64,000 bases of DNA from Dichetophora obliterata (Eukaryota > Arthropoda > Insecta > Diptera > Sciomyzidae): the NCBI GenBank assembly GCA_963920525.1, contig OY986435.1, positions 297,649,708-297,713,707 on the forward strand. Direction: 5' to 3'. Numbering within the stretch: position 1 is the first letter of the stretch; each line of letters starts with the position of its first letter. Positions 10,276 through 24,400 of the stretch are shown one piece after another. The notes under the pieces are model-generated. The model searched no databases and was not told the DNA's origin. It saw only the letters and a list, made by a program, of their open reading frames with translations. A program made the position numbers and the translations under genes.

Positions 10276-12464
10276 AGAGATAGAGCAAAATGCATTTGGA
10301 CAAAGAAGTAACCCTACTTAAGGACGAGGACCTGGTGCTCATTTTAATGCATGAATCGTCCTTATCTGATATGTAGTTTTTATTTTAGAAAATAAATAAA
10401 AAAAATAAAAATTGACAAAAAAGGGCACATGAAATTTACATAAAATCTAATTTTTAAAATTATTTTAAGGATACAGTCTTATGGGCAGTAGCTTAAGGAA
10501 CATTTTAATGCATAAATCGTCTTTTTATGATGTATGGTTTAGAAGTTATGGCAAAAAAATCAAAAAAATCGCAACAAACCACGTCAAAAACTATGATTCT
10601 GTAAAAAATTTTAACTAAGATTCTTGAAAAAAAATCAAATTCCAGAAAACTTTTTTCTGAATATGCAGTCTTGTGTTTATATGTATTAGAAACAATTTGG
10701 TGTATAAATCGTCCTTGTAGGATGTATGGTTTGGGAGTTATGACGGAAAAAGCACATGTTTTTGGCCAGCTTCCACTCCAAAAAGTGTTCTACAACTCCT
10801 AAACTACAAGAGATAGAGCAAAATGTATTTGGACAAAGAAGTAACCCTACTTAAGCACGAGAACCTGGTGCTCATTTTAATGCATGAATCGTCCTTATCT
10901 GATATGTAGTTTTTATTTTAGAAAATAAATAAAAAAAATAAAAATTGACAAAAAAGGGCACATGAAATTAACATAAAATCTAATTTTTAAAATTATTTTA
11001 AGGATACAGTCTTGTAGGCAGTAGCTTAAGGAACATTTTGATGCATAAATCGTCCTTTTATGATGTATGGTTTAGAAGTTATGGCAAAAAAATAAAAAAA
11101 TTCGCAAAAAACCACGTCAAAAACTATGATTCTGTAAAAAATTTTAACTAAGATTCTTGAAAAAAAATCAAATTCCAGAAAACTTTTTTCTGAATATGCA
11201 GTCTTGTGTTTATATGTATTAGAAACAATTTGGTGTATAAATCGTCCTTGTAGGATGTATGGTTTGGGAGTTATGACGGAAAAAGCACATGTTTTTGGCC
11301 AGCTTCCACTCCAAAAAGTGTTCTACAACTCCTAAACTACAAGAGATAGAGCAAAATGAATTTGGACAAAGAAGTAACCCTACTTAAGGACGAGGACCTG
11401 GTGCTCATTTTAATGCATGAATCGTCCTTATCTGATATGTAGTTTTTATTTTAGAAAATAAATAAAAAAAATAAAAATTGACAATAAAGGGGCACATGAA
11501 ATTAACATGAAATATAATTTTTAAAATTATTTTAAGGATACAGTCTTGTGGGCAGTAGCTTAAGGAACATTTTGATGCATAAATCGTTCTTTTATGATGT
11601 ATGGTTTAGAAGTTATGGCTAAAAAATCAAAAAAATCGCAAAAAACCACGTCAAAAACTACGATTCATGTAAAAAATTTTAACTAAGATTCTTGAAAAAA
11701 AATCAAATTCCAGAAAACTTTTTTCTGAATATGCAGTCTTGTGTATATATGTATTAGAAACAATTTGGTGTATAAATCGTCCTTGTAGGATGTATGGTTT
11801 GGGAGTTATGACGGAAAAAGCACATGTTTTTGGCCAGCTTCCACTCCAAAAAGTGTTCTACAACTCCTAAACTACAAGAGATAGAGCAAAATGCATTTGG
11901 ACAAAGAAGTAACCCTACTTAAGGACGAGGACCTGGTGCTCATTTTAATGCATGAATCGTCCTTATCTGATATGTAGTTTTTATTTTAGAAAATAAATAA
12001 AAAAAAATAAAAATTGACAAAAAAGGGCACATGAAATTTACATGAAATCTAATTTTTAAAATTATTTTAAGGATACAGTCTTATGGGCAGTAGCTTAAGG
12101 AACATTTTAATGCATAAATCGTCCTTTTATGATGTATGGTTTAGAAGTTATGGCAAAAAAATCAAAAAAATCGCAAAAAACCACGTCAAAAACTATGATT
12201 CTGTAAAAAATTTTAACTAAGATTCTTGAAAAAAAATCAAATTCCAGAAAACTTTTTTCTGAATATGCAGTCTTGTGTTTATATGTATTAGAAACAATTT
12301 GGTGTATAAATCGTCCTTGTAGGATGTATGGTTTGGGAGTTATGACGGAAAAAGCACATGTTTTTGGCCAGCTTCCACTCCAAAAAGTGTTCTACAACTC
12401 CTAAACTACAAGAGATAGAGCAAAATGTATTTGGACAAAGAAGTAACCCTACTTAAGCACGAAA

Positions 12465-15400
12465 ACCTGGTGCTCATTTTAATGCATGAATCGTCCTTAT
12501 CTGATATGTAGTTTTTATTTTAGAAAATAAATAAAAAAAATAAAAATTGACAAAAAAGGGCACATGAAATTAACATAAAATCGAATTTTTAAAATTATTT
12601 TAAGGATACAGTCTTGTGAACAGTAGCTTAAGGAACATTTTGATGCATAAATCGTCCTTTTATGATGTATGGTTTAGAAGTTATGGCAAAAAAATCAAAA
12701 AAATCGCAAAAAACCACGTCAAAAACTATGATTCTGTAAAAAATTTTAACTAAGATTCTTGAAAAAAAATCAAATTCCAGAAAACTTTTTTCTGAATATG
12801 CAGTCTTGTGTTTATATGTATTAGAAACAATTTGGTGTATAAATCGTCCTTGTAGGATGTATGGTTTGGGAGTTATGACGGAAAAAGCACATGTTTTTGG
12901 CCAGCTTCCACTCCAAAAAGTGTTCTACAACTCCTAAACTACAAGAGATAGAGCAAAATGTATTTGGACAAAGAAGTAACCCTACTTAAGCACGAGAACC
13001 TGGTGCTCATTTTAATGCATGAACCGTCCTTATCTGTTATGTAGTTTTTATTTTAGAAAATAAATAAAAAAAATAAAAATTGACAAAAAAGGGCACATGA
13101 AATTAACATAAAATCTAATTTTTAAAATTATTTTAAGGAAACAGTCTTGTGAACAGTAGCTTAAGGAACATTTTGATGCATAAATCGTCCTTTTATAATG
13201 TATGGTTTAGAAGTTATGGCAAAAAAATCAAAAAAATCGCAAAAAACCACGTCAAAAACTATGATTCTGTAAAAAATTTTAACTAAGATTCTTGAAAAAA
13301 AATCAAATTCCAGAAAACTTTTTTCTGAATATGCAGTCTTGTGTTTATATGTATTAGAAACAATTTGGTGTATAAATCGTCCTTGTAGGATGTATGGTTT
13401 GGGAGTTATGACGGAAAAAGCACATGTTTTTGGCCAGCTTCCACTCCAAAAAGTGTTCTACAACTCCTAGACTACAAGAGATAGAGCAAAATGTATTTGG
13501 ACAAAGAAGTAACCCTACTTAAGCACGAGAACCTGGTGCTCATTTTAATGCATGAATCGTCCTTATCTGTTATGTAGTTTTTATTTTAGAAAATAAATAA
13601 AAAAAATAAAAATTGACAAAAAAGGGCACATGAAATTAACATAAAATCTAATTTTTAAAATTATTTTAAGGATACAGTCTTGTGAACAGTAGCTTAAGGA
13701 ACATTTTGATGCATAAATCGTCCTTTTATGATGTATGGTTTAGAAGTTATGGCAAAAAAATCAAAAAAATCGCAAAAAACCACGTCAAAAACTATGATTC
13801 TGTAAAAAATTTTAACTAAGATTCTTGAAAAAAAATCAAATTCCAGAAAACTTTTTTCTGAATATGCAGTCTTGTGTTTATATGTATTAGAAACAATTTG
13901 GTGTATAAATCGTCCTTGTAGGATGTATGGTTTGGGAGTTATGACGGAAAAAGCACATGTTTTTGGCCAGCTTCCACTCCAAAAAGTGTTCTACAACTCC
14001 TAAACTACAAGAGATAGAGCAAAATGTATTTGGACAAAGAAGTAACCCTTCTTAAGGACGAGGACCTGGTGCTCATTTTAATGCATGAATCGTCCTTATC
14101 TGATATGTAGTTTTTATTTTAGAAAATAAATAAAAAAAATAAAAATTGACAAAAAAGGGCACATGAAATTAACATAAAATCTAATTTTTAAAATTATTTT
14201 AAGGATACAGTCTTGTGGGCAGTAGCTTAAGGAACATTTTGATGCATAAATCGTCCTTTTATGATGTATGGTTTAGAAGTTATGGCAAAAAAATCAAAAA
14301 AATCGCAAAAAACCACGTCAAAAACTATGATTCTGTAAAAAATTTTAACTAAGATTCTTGAAAAAAAATCAAATTCCAGAAAACTTTTTTCTGAATATGC
14401 AGTCTTGTGTTTATATGTGTTAGAAACAATTTGGTGTATAAATCGTCCTTGTAGGATGTATGGTTTGGGAGTTATGACGGAAAAAGCACATGTTTTTGGC
14501 CAGCTTCCACTCCAAAAAGTGTTCTACAACTCCTAAACTACAAGAGATAGAGCAAAATGCATTTGGACAAAGAAGTAACCCTACTTAAGGACGAGGACCT
14601 GGTGCTCATTTTAATGCATGAATCGTCCTTATCTGATATGTAGTTTTTATTTTAGAAAATAAATAAAAAAAATAAAAATTGACAAAAAAGGGCACATGAA
14701 ATTTACATAAAATCTAATTTTTAAAATTATTTTAAGGATACAGTCTTATGGGCAGTAGCTTAAGGAACATTTTAATGCATAAATCGTCCTTTTATGATGT
14801 ATGGTTTAGAAGTTATGGCTAAAAAATCAAAAAAATCGCAACAAACCACGTCAAAAACTATGATTCTGTAAAAAATTTTAACTAAGATTCTTGAAAAAAA
14901 AATCAAATTCCAGAAAACTTTTTTCTGAATATGCAGTCTTGTGTATATATGTATTAGAAACAATTTGGTGTATAAATCGTCCTTGTAGGATGTATGGTTT
15001 GGGAGTTATGACGGAAAAAGCACATGTTTTTGGCCAGCTTCCACTCCAAAAAGTGTTCTACAACTCCTAAACTACAAGAGATAGAGCAAAATGTATTTGG
15101 ACAAAGAAGTAACCCTACTTAAGGACGAGGACCTGGTGCTCATTTTAATGCATGAATCGTCCTTATCTGATATGTAGTTTTTATTTTAGAAAATAAATAA
15201 AAAAAATAAAAATGGACAAAAAAGGGCACATGAAATTAACATGAAATCTAATTTTTAAAATTATTTTAAGGATACAGTCTTGTGGGCAGTAGCTTAAGGA
15301 ACATTTTGATGCATAAATCGTTCTTTTATGATGTATGGTTTAGAAGTTATGGCTAAAAAATCAAAAAAATCGCAAAAAACCACGTCAAAAACTACGATTC

Positions 15401-18400
15401 ATGTAAAAAATTTTAACTAAGATTCTTGAAAAAAAATCAAATTCCAGAAAACTTTTTTCTGAATATGCAGTCTTGTGTATATATGTATTAGAAACAATTT
15501 GGTGTATAAATCGTCCTTGTAGGATGTATGGTTTGGGAGTTATGACGGAAAAAGCACATGTTTTTGGCCAGCTTCCACTCCAAAAAGTGTTCTACAACTC
15601 CTAAACTACAAGAGATAGAGCAAAATGTATTTGGACAAAGAAGTAACCCTACTTAAGGACGAGGACCTGGTGCTCATTTTAATGCATGAATCGTCCTTAT
15701 CTGATATGTAGTTTTTATTTCAGAAAATAAATAAAAAAAATAAAAATTGACAAAAAAGGGCACATGAAATTAACATAAAATCTAATTTTTAAAATTATTT
15801 TAAGGATACAGTCTTGTGGGCAGTAGCTTAAGGAACATTTTGATGCATAAATCGTCCTTTTATGATGTATGGTTTAGAAGTTATGGCAAAAAAATCAAAA
15901 AAATCGCAAAAAACCACGTCAAAAACTATGATTCTGTAAAAAATTTTAACTAAGATTCTTGAAAAAAAATCAAATTCCAGAAAACTTTTTTCTAAATATG
16001 CAGTCTTGTGTTTATATGTATTAGAAACAATTTGGTGTATAAATCGTCCTTGTAGGATGTATGGTTTAGGAGTTATGACGGAAAAAGCACATGTTTTTGG
16101 CCAGCTTCCACTCCAAAAAGTGTTCTACAACTCCTAAACTACAAGAGATAGAGCAAAATGCATTTGGACAAAGAAGTAACCCTACTTAAGGACGAGGACC
16201 TGGTGCTCATTTTAATGCATGAATCGTCCTTATCTGATATGTAGTTTTTATTTTAGAAAATAAATAAAAAAAATAAAAATTGACAAAAAAGGGCACATGA
16301 AATTTACATAAAATCTAATTTTTAAAATTATTTTAAGGATACAGTCTTATGGGCAGTAGCTTAAGGAACATTTTAATGCATAAATCGTCCTTTTATGATG
16401 TATGGTTTAGAAGTTATGGCAAAAAAATCAAAAAAATCGCAAAAAACCACGTCAAAAACTATGATTCTGTAAAAAATTTTAACTAAGATTCTTGAAAAAA
16501 AATCAAATTCCAGAAAACTTTTTTCTGAATATGCAGTCTTGTGTTTATATGTATTAGAAACAATTTGGTGTATAAATCGTCCTTGTAGGATGTATGGTTT
16601 GGGAGTTATGACGGAAAAAGCACATGTTTTTGGCCAGCTTCCACTCCAAAAAGTGTTCTACAACTCCTAAACTACAAGAGATAGAGCAAAATGTATTTGG
16701 ACAAAGAAGTAACCCTACTTAAGCACGAAAACCTGGTGCTCATTTTAATGCATGAATCGTCCTTATCTGATATGTAGTTTTTATTTTAGAAAATAAATAA
16801 AAAAAATAAAAATTGACAAAAAAGGGCACATGAAATTAACATAAAATCTAATTTTTAAAATTATTTTAAGGATACAGTCTTGTGAACAGTAGCTTAAGGA
16901 ACATTTTGATGCATAAATCGTCCTTTTATGATGTATGGTTTAGAAGTTATGGCAAAAAAATCAAAAAAATCGCAAAAAACCACGTCAAAAACTATGATTC
17001 TGTAAAAAATTTTAACTAAGATTCTTGAAAAAAAATCAAATTCCAGAAAACTTTTTTCTGAATATGCAGTCTTGTGTTTATATGTATTAGAAACAATTTG
17101 GTGTATAAATCGTCCTTGTAGGATGTATGGTTTGGGAGTTATGACGGAAAAAGCACATGTTTTTGGCCAGCTTCCACTCCAAAAAGTGTTCTACAACTCC
17201 TAAACTACAAGAGATAGAGCAAAATGTATTTGGACAAAGAAGTGACCCTACTTAAGCACGAGAACCTGGTGCTCATTTTAATGCATGAATCGTCCTTATC
17301 TGTTATGTAGTTTTTATTTTAGAAAATAAATAAAAAAAATAAAAATTGACAAAAAAGGGCACATGAAATTAACATAAAATCTAATTTTTAAAATTATTTT
17401 AAGGATACAGTCTTGTGGGCAGTAGCTTAAGGAACATTTTGATGCATAAATCGTCCTTTTATGATGTATGGTTTAGAAGTTATGGCAAAAAAATCAAAAA
17501 AATCGCAAAAAACCACGTCAAAAACTATGATTCTGTAAAAAATTTTAACTAAGATTCTTGAAAAAAAATCAAATTCCAGAAAACTTTTTTATGAATATGC
17601 AGTCTTGTGTTTATATGTATTAGAAACAATTTGGTGTATAAATCGTCCTTGTAGGATGTATGGTTTGGGAGTTATGACGGAAAAAGCACATGTTTTTGGC
17701 CAGCTTCCACTCCAAAAAGTGTTCTACAACTCCTAGACTACAAGAGATAGAGCAAAATGTATTTGGACAAAGAAGTATCCCTACTTAAGCACGAGAACCT
17801 GGTGCTCATTTTAATGCATGAATCGTCCTTATCTGTTATGTAGTTTTTATTTTAGAAAATAAATAAAAAAAATAAAAATTGACAAAAAAGGGCACATGAA
17901 ATTAACATAAAATCTAATTTTTAAAATTATTTTAAGGAAACAGTCTTGTGAACAGTAGCTTAAGGAACATTTTGATGCATAAATCGTCCTTTTATGATGT
18001 ATGGTTTAGAAGTTATGGCAAAAAAATCAAAAAAATCGCAAAAAACCACGTCAAAAACTATGATTCTGTAAAAAATTTTAACTAAGATTCTTGAAAAAAA
18101 ATCAAATTCCAGAAAACTTTTTTCTGAATATGCAGTCTTGTGTTTATATGTATTAGAAACAATTTGGTGTATAAATCGTCCTTGTAGGATGTATGGTTTG
18201 GGAGTTATGACGGAAAAAGCACATGTTTTTGGCCAGCTTCCACTCCAAAAAGTGTTCTACAACTCCTAAACTACAAGAGATAGAGCAAAATGTATTTGGA
18301 CAAAGAAGTAACCCTACTTAAGGACGAGAACCTGGTGCTCATTTTAATGCATGAATCGTCCTTATCTGATATGTAGTTTTTATTTCAGAAAATAAATAAA

Positions 18401-21400
18401 AAAAATAAAAATTGACAAAAAAGGGCACATGAAATTAACATAAAATCTAATTTTTAAAATTATTTTAAGGATACAGCCTTGTGGGCAGTAGCTTAAGGAA
18501 CATTTTGATGCATAAATCGTCCTTTTATGATGTATGGTTTAGAAGTTATGGCAAAAAAATCAAAAAAATCGCAAAAAACCACGTCAAAAACTATGATTCT
18601 GTAAAAAATTTTAACTAAGATTCTTGAAAAAAAATCAAATTCCAGAAAACTTTTTTCTGAATATTCAGTCTTGTGTTTATATGTATTAGAAACAATTTGG
18701 TGTATAAATCGTCCTTGTAGGATGTATGGTTTGGGAGTTATGACGGAAAAAGCACATGTTTTTGGCCAGCTTCCACTCCAAAAAGTGTTCTACAACTCCT
18801 AAACTACAAGAGATAGAGCAAAATGCATTTGGACAAAGAAGTAACCCTACTTAAGCACGAGAACCTGGTGCTCATTTTAATGCATGAATCGTCCTTATCT
18901 GATATGTAGTTTTTATTTTAGAAAATAAATAAAAAAAATAAAAATTGACAAAAAAGGGCACATGAAATTAACATAAAATCTAATTTTTAAAATTATTTTA
19001 AGGATACAGTCTTGTGGGCAGTAGCTTAAGGAACATTTTGATGCATAAATCGTCCTTTTATGATGTATGGTTTAGAAGTTATGGCAAAAAAATCAAAAAA
19101 ATCGCAAAAAACCACGTCAAAAACTATGATTCTGTAAAAAATTTTAACTAAGATTCTTGAAAAAAAATCAAATTCCAGAAAACTTTTTTCTGAATATGCA
19201 GTCTTGTGTTTATATGTATTAGAAACAATTTGGTGTATAAATCGTCCTTGTAGGATGTATGGTTTAGGAGTTATGACGGAAAAAGCACATGTTTTTGGCC
19301 AGCTTCCACTCCAAAAAGTGTTCTACAACTCCTAAACTACAAGAGATAGAGCAAAATGCATTTGGACAAAGAAGTAACCCTACTTAAGGACGAGGACCTG
19401 GTGCTCATTTTAATGCATGAATCGTCCTTATCTGATATGTAGTTTTTATTTTAGAAAATAAATAAAAAAAATAAAAATTGACAAAAAAGGGCACATGAAA
19501 TTTACATAAAATCTAATTTTTAAAATTATTTTAAGGATACAGTCTTATGGGCAGTAGCTTAAGGAACATTTTAATGCATAAATCGTCCTTTTATGATGTA
19601 TGGTTTAGAAGTTATGGCAAAAAAATCAAAAAAATCGCAAAAAACCACGTCAAAAACTATGATTCTGTAAAAAATTTTAACTAAGATTCTTGAAAAAAAA
19701 TCAAATTCCAGAAAACTTTTTTCTGAATATGCAGTCTTGTGTTTATATGTATTAGAAACAATTTGGTGTATAAATCGTCCTTGTAGGATGTATGGTTTGG
19801 GAGTTATGACGGAAAAAGCACATGTTTTTGGCCAGCTTCCACTCCAAAAAGTGTTCTACAACTCCTAAACTACAAGAGATAGAGCAAAATGTATTTGGAC
19901 AAAGAAGTAACCCTACTTAAGCACGAGAACCTGGTGCTCATTTTAATGCATGAATCGTCCTTATCTGATATGTAGTTTTTATTTTAGAAAATAAATAAAA
20001 AAAATAAAAATTGACAAAAAAGGGCACATGAAATTAACATAAAATCTAATTTTTAAAATTATTTTAAGGATACAGTCTTGTGAACAGTAGCTTAAGGAAC
20101 ATTTTGATGCATAAATCGTCCTTTTATGATGTATGGTTTAGAAGTTATGGCAAAAAAATCAAAAAAATCGCAAAAAACCACGTCAAAAACTATGATTCTG
20201 TAAAAAATTTTAACTAAGATTCTTGAAAAAAAATCAAATTCCAGAAAACTTTTTTCTGAATGTGCAGTCTTGTGTTTATATGTATTAGAAACAATTTGGT
20301 GTATAAATCGTCCTTGTAGGATGTATGGTTTGGGAGTTATGACGGAAAAAGCACATGTTTTTGGCCAGCTTCCACTCCAAAAAGTGTTCTACAACTCCTA
20401 GACTACAAGAGATAGAGCAAAATGTATTTGGACAAAGAAGTAACTCTACTTAAGCACGAGAACCTGGTGCTCATTTTAATGCATGAATCGTCCTTATCTG
20501 ATATGTAGTTTTTATTTTAGAAAATAAATAAAAAAAATAAAAATTGACAAAAAAGGGCACATGAAATTAACATAAAATCTAATTTTTAAAATTATTTTAA
20601 GGATACAGTCTTGTGAACAGTAGCTTAAGGAACATTTTGATGCATAAATCGTCCTTTTATGATGTATGGTTTAGAAGTTATGGCAAAAAAATCAAAAAAA
20701 TCGCAAAAAACCACGTCAAAAACTATGATTCTGTAAAAAATTTTAACTAAGATTCTTGAAAAAAAATCAAATTCCAGAAAACTTTTTTCTGAATATGCAG
20801 TCTTGTGTTTATATGTATTAGAAACAATTTGGTGTATAAATCGTCCTTGTAGGATGTATGGTTTGGGAGTTATGACGGAAAAAGCACATGTTTTTGGCCA
20901 GCTTCCACTCCAAAAAGTGTTCTACAACTCCTAAACTACAAGAGATAGAGCAAAATGTATTTGGACAAAGAAGTAACCTTACTTAAGCACGAGAACCTGG
21001 TGCTCATTTTAATGCATGAATCGTCCTTATCTGATATGTAGTTTTTATTTTAGAAAATAAATAAAAATAATAAAAATTGACAAAAAAGGGCACATGAAAT
21101 TAACATAAAATCTAATTTTTAAAATTATTTTAAGGATACAGTCTTGTGAATAGTAGCTTAAGGAACATTTTGATGCATAAATCGTCCTTTTATGATGTAT
21201 GGTTTAGAAGTTATGGCAAAAAAATCAAAAAAATCGCAAAAAACCACGTCAAAAACTATGATTCTGTAAAAAATTTTAACTAAGATTCTTGAAAAAAAAT
21301 CAAATTCCAGAAAACTTTTTTCTGAATATGCAGTCTTGTGTTTATATGTATTAGAAACAATTTGGTGTATAAATCGTCCTTGTAGGATGTATGGTTTGGG

Positions 21401-24400
21401 AGTTATGACGGAAAAAGCACATGTTTTTGGCCAGCTTCCACTCCAAAAAGTGTTCTACAACTCCTAGACTACAAGAGATAGAGCAAAATGTATTTGGACA
21501 AAGAAGTAACCCTACTTAAGCACGAGAACCTGGTGCTCATTTTAATGCATGAATCGTCCTTATCTGATATGTAGTTTTTATTTTAGAAAATAAATAAAAA
21601 AAATAAAAATTGACAAAAAAGGGCACATGAAATTAACATAAAATCTAATTTTTAAAATTATTTTAAGGAAATAGTCTTGTGAACAGTAGCTTAAGGAACA
21701 TTTTGATGCATAAATCGTCCTTTTATGATGTATGGTTTAGAAGTTATGGCAAAAAAATCAAAAAAATCGCAAAAAACCACGTCAAAAACTATGATTCTGT
21801 AAAAAATTTTAACTAAGATTCTTGAAAAAAAATCAAATTCCAGAAAACTTTTTTCTGAATATGCAGTCTTGTGTTTATATGTATTAGAAACAATTTGGTG
21901 TATAAATCGTCCTTGTAGGATGTATGGTTTGGGAGTTATGACGGAAAAAGCACATGTTTTTGGCCAGCTTCCACTCCAAAAAGTGTTCTACAACTCCTAA
22001 ACTACAAGAGATAGAGCAAAATGCATTTGGACAAAGAAGTAACCCTACTTAAGCACGAGAACCTGGTGCTCATTTTAATGCATGAATCGTCCTTATCTGA
22101 TATGTAGTTTTTATTTTAGAAAATAAATAAAAAAAATAAAAATTGACAAAAAAGGGCACATGAAATTAACATGAAATCTAATTTTTAAAATTATTTTAAG
22201 GATACAGTCTTGTGGGCAGTAGCTTAAGGAACATTTTGATGCATAAATCGTCCTTTTATGATGTATGGTTTAGAAGTTATGGCAAAAAAATCAAAAAAAT
22301 CGCAAAAAACCACGTCAAAAACTATGATTCTGTAAAAAATTTTAACTAAGATTCTTGAAAAAAAAATCAAATTCCAGAAAACTTTTTTCTGAATATGCAG
22401 TCTTGTGTTTATATGTATTAGAAACAATTTGGTGTATAAATCGTCCCTGTAGGATGTATGGTTTGGGAGCTATGACGGAAAAAGCACATGTTTTTGGCCA
22501 GCTTCCACTCCAAAAAGTGTTCTACAACTCCTAAACTACAAGAGATAGAGCAAACGGCATTTGGACAAAGGAGTATCCCTTCTTAAGGACGAGGACCTGG
22601 TGCTCATTTTAATGCATGAATCGTCCTTATCTGATATGTAGTTTTTATTTTAGAAAATAAATAAAAAAAATAAAAATTGACAAAAAAGGGCACATGAAAT
22701 TAACATGAAATCTAATTTTTAAAATTATTTTAAGGATACAGTCTTGTGGGCAGTAGCTTAAGGAACATTTTGATGCATAAATCGTTCTTTTATGATGTAT
22801 GGTTTAGAAGTTATGGCTAAAAAATCAAAAAAATCGCAAAAAACCACGTCAAAAACTACGATTCATGTAAAAAATTTTAACTAAGATTCTTGAAAAAAAA
22901 TCAAATTCCAGAAAACTTTTTTCTGAATATGCAGTCTTGTGTTTATATGTATTAGAAACAATTTGGTGTATAAATCGTCCTTGTAGGATGTATGGTTTGG
23001 GAGTTATGACGGAAAAAGCACATGTTTTTGGCCAGCTTCCACTCCAAAAAGTGTTCTACAACTCCTAAACTACAAGAGATAGAGCAAAATGTATTTGGAC
23101 AAAGAAGTAACCCTACTTAAGGACGAGGACCTGGTGCTCATTTTAATGCATGAATCGTCCTTATCTGATATGTAGTTTTTATTTCAGAAAATAAATAAAA
23201 AAAATAAAAATTGACAAAAAAGGGCACATGAAATTTACATAAAATCTAATTTTTAAAATTATTTTAAGGATACAGTCTTGTGGGCAGTAGCTTAAGGAAC
23301 ATTTTGATGCATAAATCGTCCTTTTATGATGTATGGTTTAGAAGTTATGGCAAAAAAATCAAAAAAATCGCAAAAAACCACGTCAAAAACTATGATTCTG
23401 TAAAAAATTTTAACTAAGATTCTTGAAAAAAAATCAAATTCCAGAAAACTTTTTTCTGAATATGCAGTCTTGTGTTTATATGTATTAGAAACAATTTGGT
23501 GTATAAATCGTCCTTGTAGGATGTATGGTTTGGGAGTTATGACGGAAAAAGCACATGTTTTTGGCCAGCTTCCACTCCAAAAAGTGTTCTACAACTCCTA
23601 AACTACAAGAGATAGAGCAAAATGCATTTGGACAAAGAAGTAACCCTACTTAAGGACGAGGACCTGATGCTCATTTTAATGCATGAATCGTCCTTATCTG
23701 ATATGTAGTTTTTATTTTAGAAAATAAATAAAAAAAATAAAAATTGACAAAAAAGGGCACATGAAATTTACATAAAATCTAATTTTTAAAATTATTTTAA
23801 GGATATAGTCTTATGGACAGTAGCTTAAGGAACATTTTAATGCATAAATCGTCCTTTTATGATGTATGGTTTAGAAGTTATGGCTAAAAAATAAAAAAAA
23901 TCGCAACAAACTACGTCAAAAACTATGATTCTGTAAAAAATTTTAACTAAGATTCTTGAAAAAAAATCAAATTCCAGAAAACTTTTTTCTGAATATGCAG
24001 TCTTGTGTTTATATGTATTAGAAACAATTTGGTGTATAAATCGTCCTTGTAGGATGTATGGTTTGGGAGTTATGACGGAAAAAGCACATGTTTTTGGCCA
24101 GCTTCCACTCCAAAAAGTGTTCTACAACTCCTAAACTACAAGAGATAGAGCAAAATGCATTTGGACAAAGAAGTAACCCTACTTAAGGACGAGGACCTGG
24201 TGCTCATTTTAATGCATGAATCGTCCTTATCTGATATGTAGTTTTTATTTTAGAAAATAAATAAAAAAAATAAAAATTGACAAAAAAGGGCACATGAAAT
24301 TTACATAAAATCTAATTTTTAAAATTATTTTAAGGATACAGTCTTATGAACAGTAGCTTAAGGAACATTTTAATGTATAAATCGTCCATTAATGATGTAT

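Larger units (their letters stand above)
3461..12464. repeat. Array block 2: mixed unit types
   Basis: Units here alternate between the AACGGCATTT class and the AATG[TCA]ATTT class of B, and gain the 2-bp deletion ATTCTG in A. Small private changes include CTAAAGAGAT (loss of CA) near 4404 and a seven-A run near 5294. The block contains a displaced four-unit duplication (listed separately). There is nothing but satellite in this stretch. Confidence 0.85.

Noticed and set aside
14772..14963. Reverse-strand frames of 63-95 codons at 14772, 22224, 24370, 28635, 36087, 38233, 40366, 43034, 48344 and 48876
   Set aside because: Most exist only in units whose A run in GAAAAAAAAATC has nine instead of eight bases; the one at 48344 instead depends on a lost base near 48571. 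Their presence thus depends on single-base length changes. They are satellite by-products.
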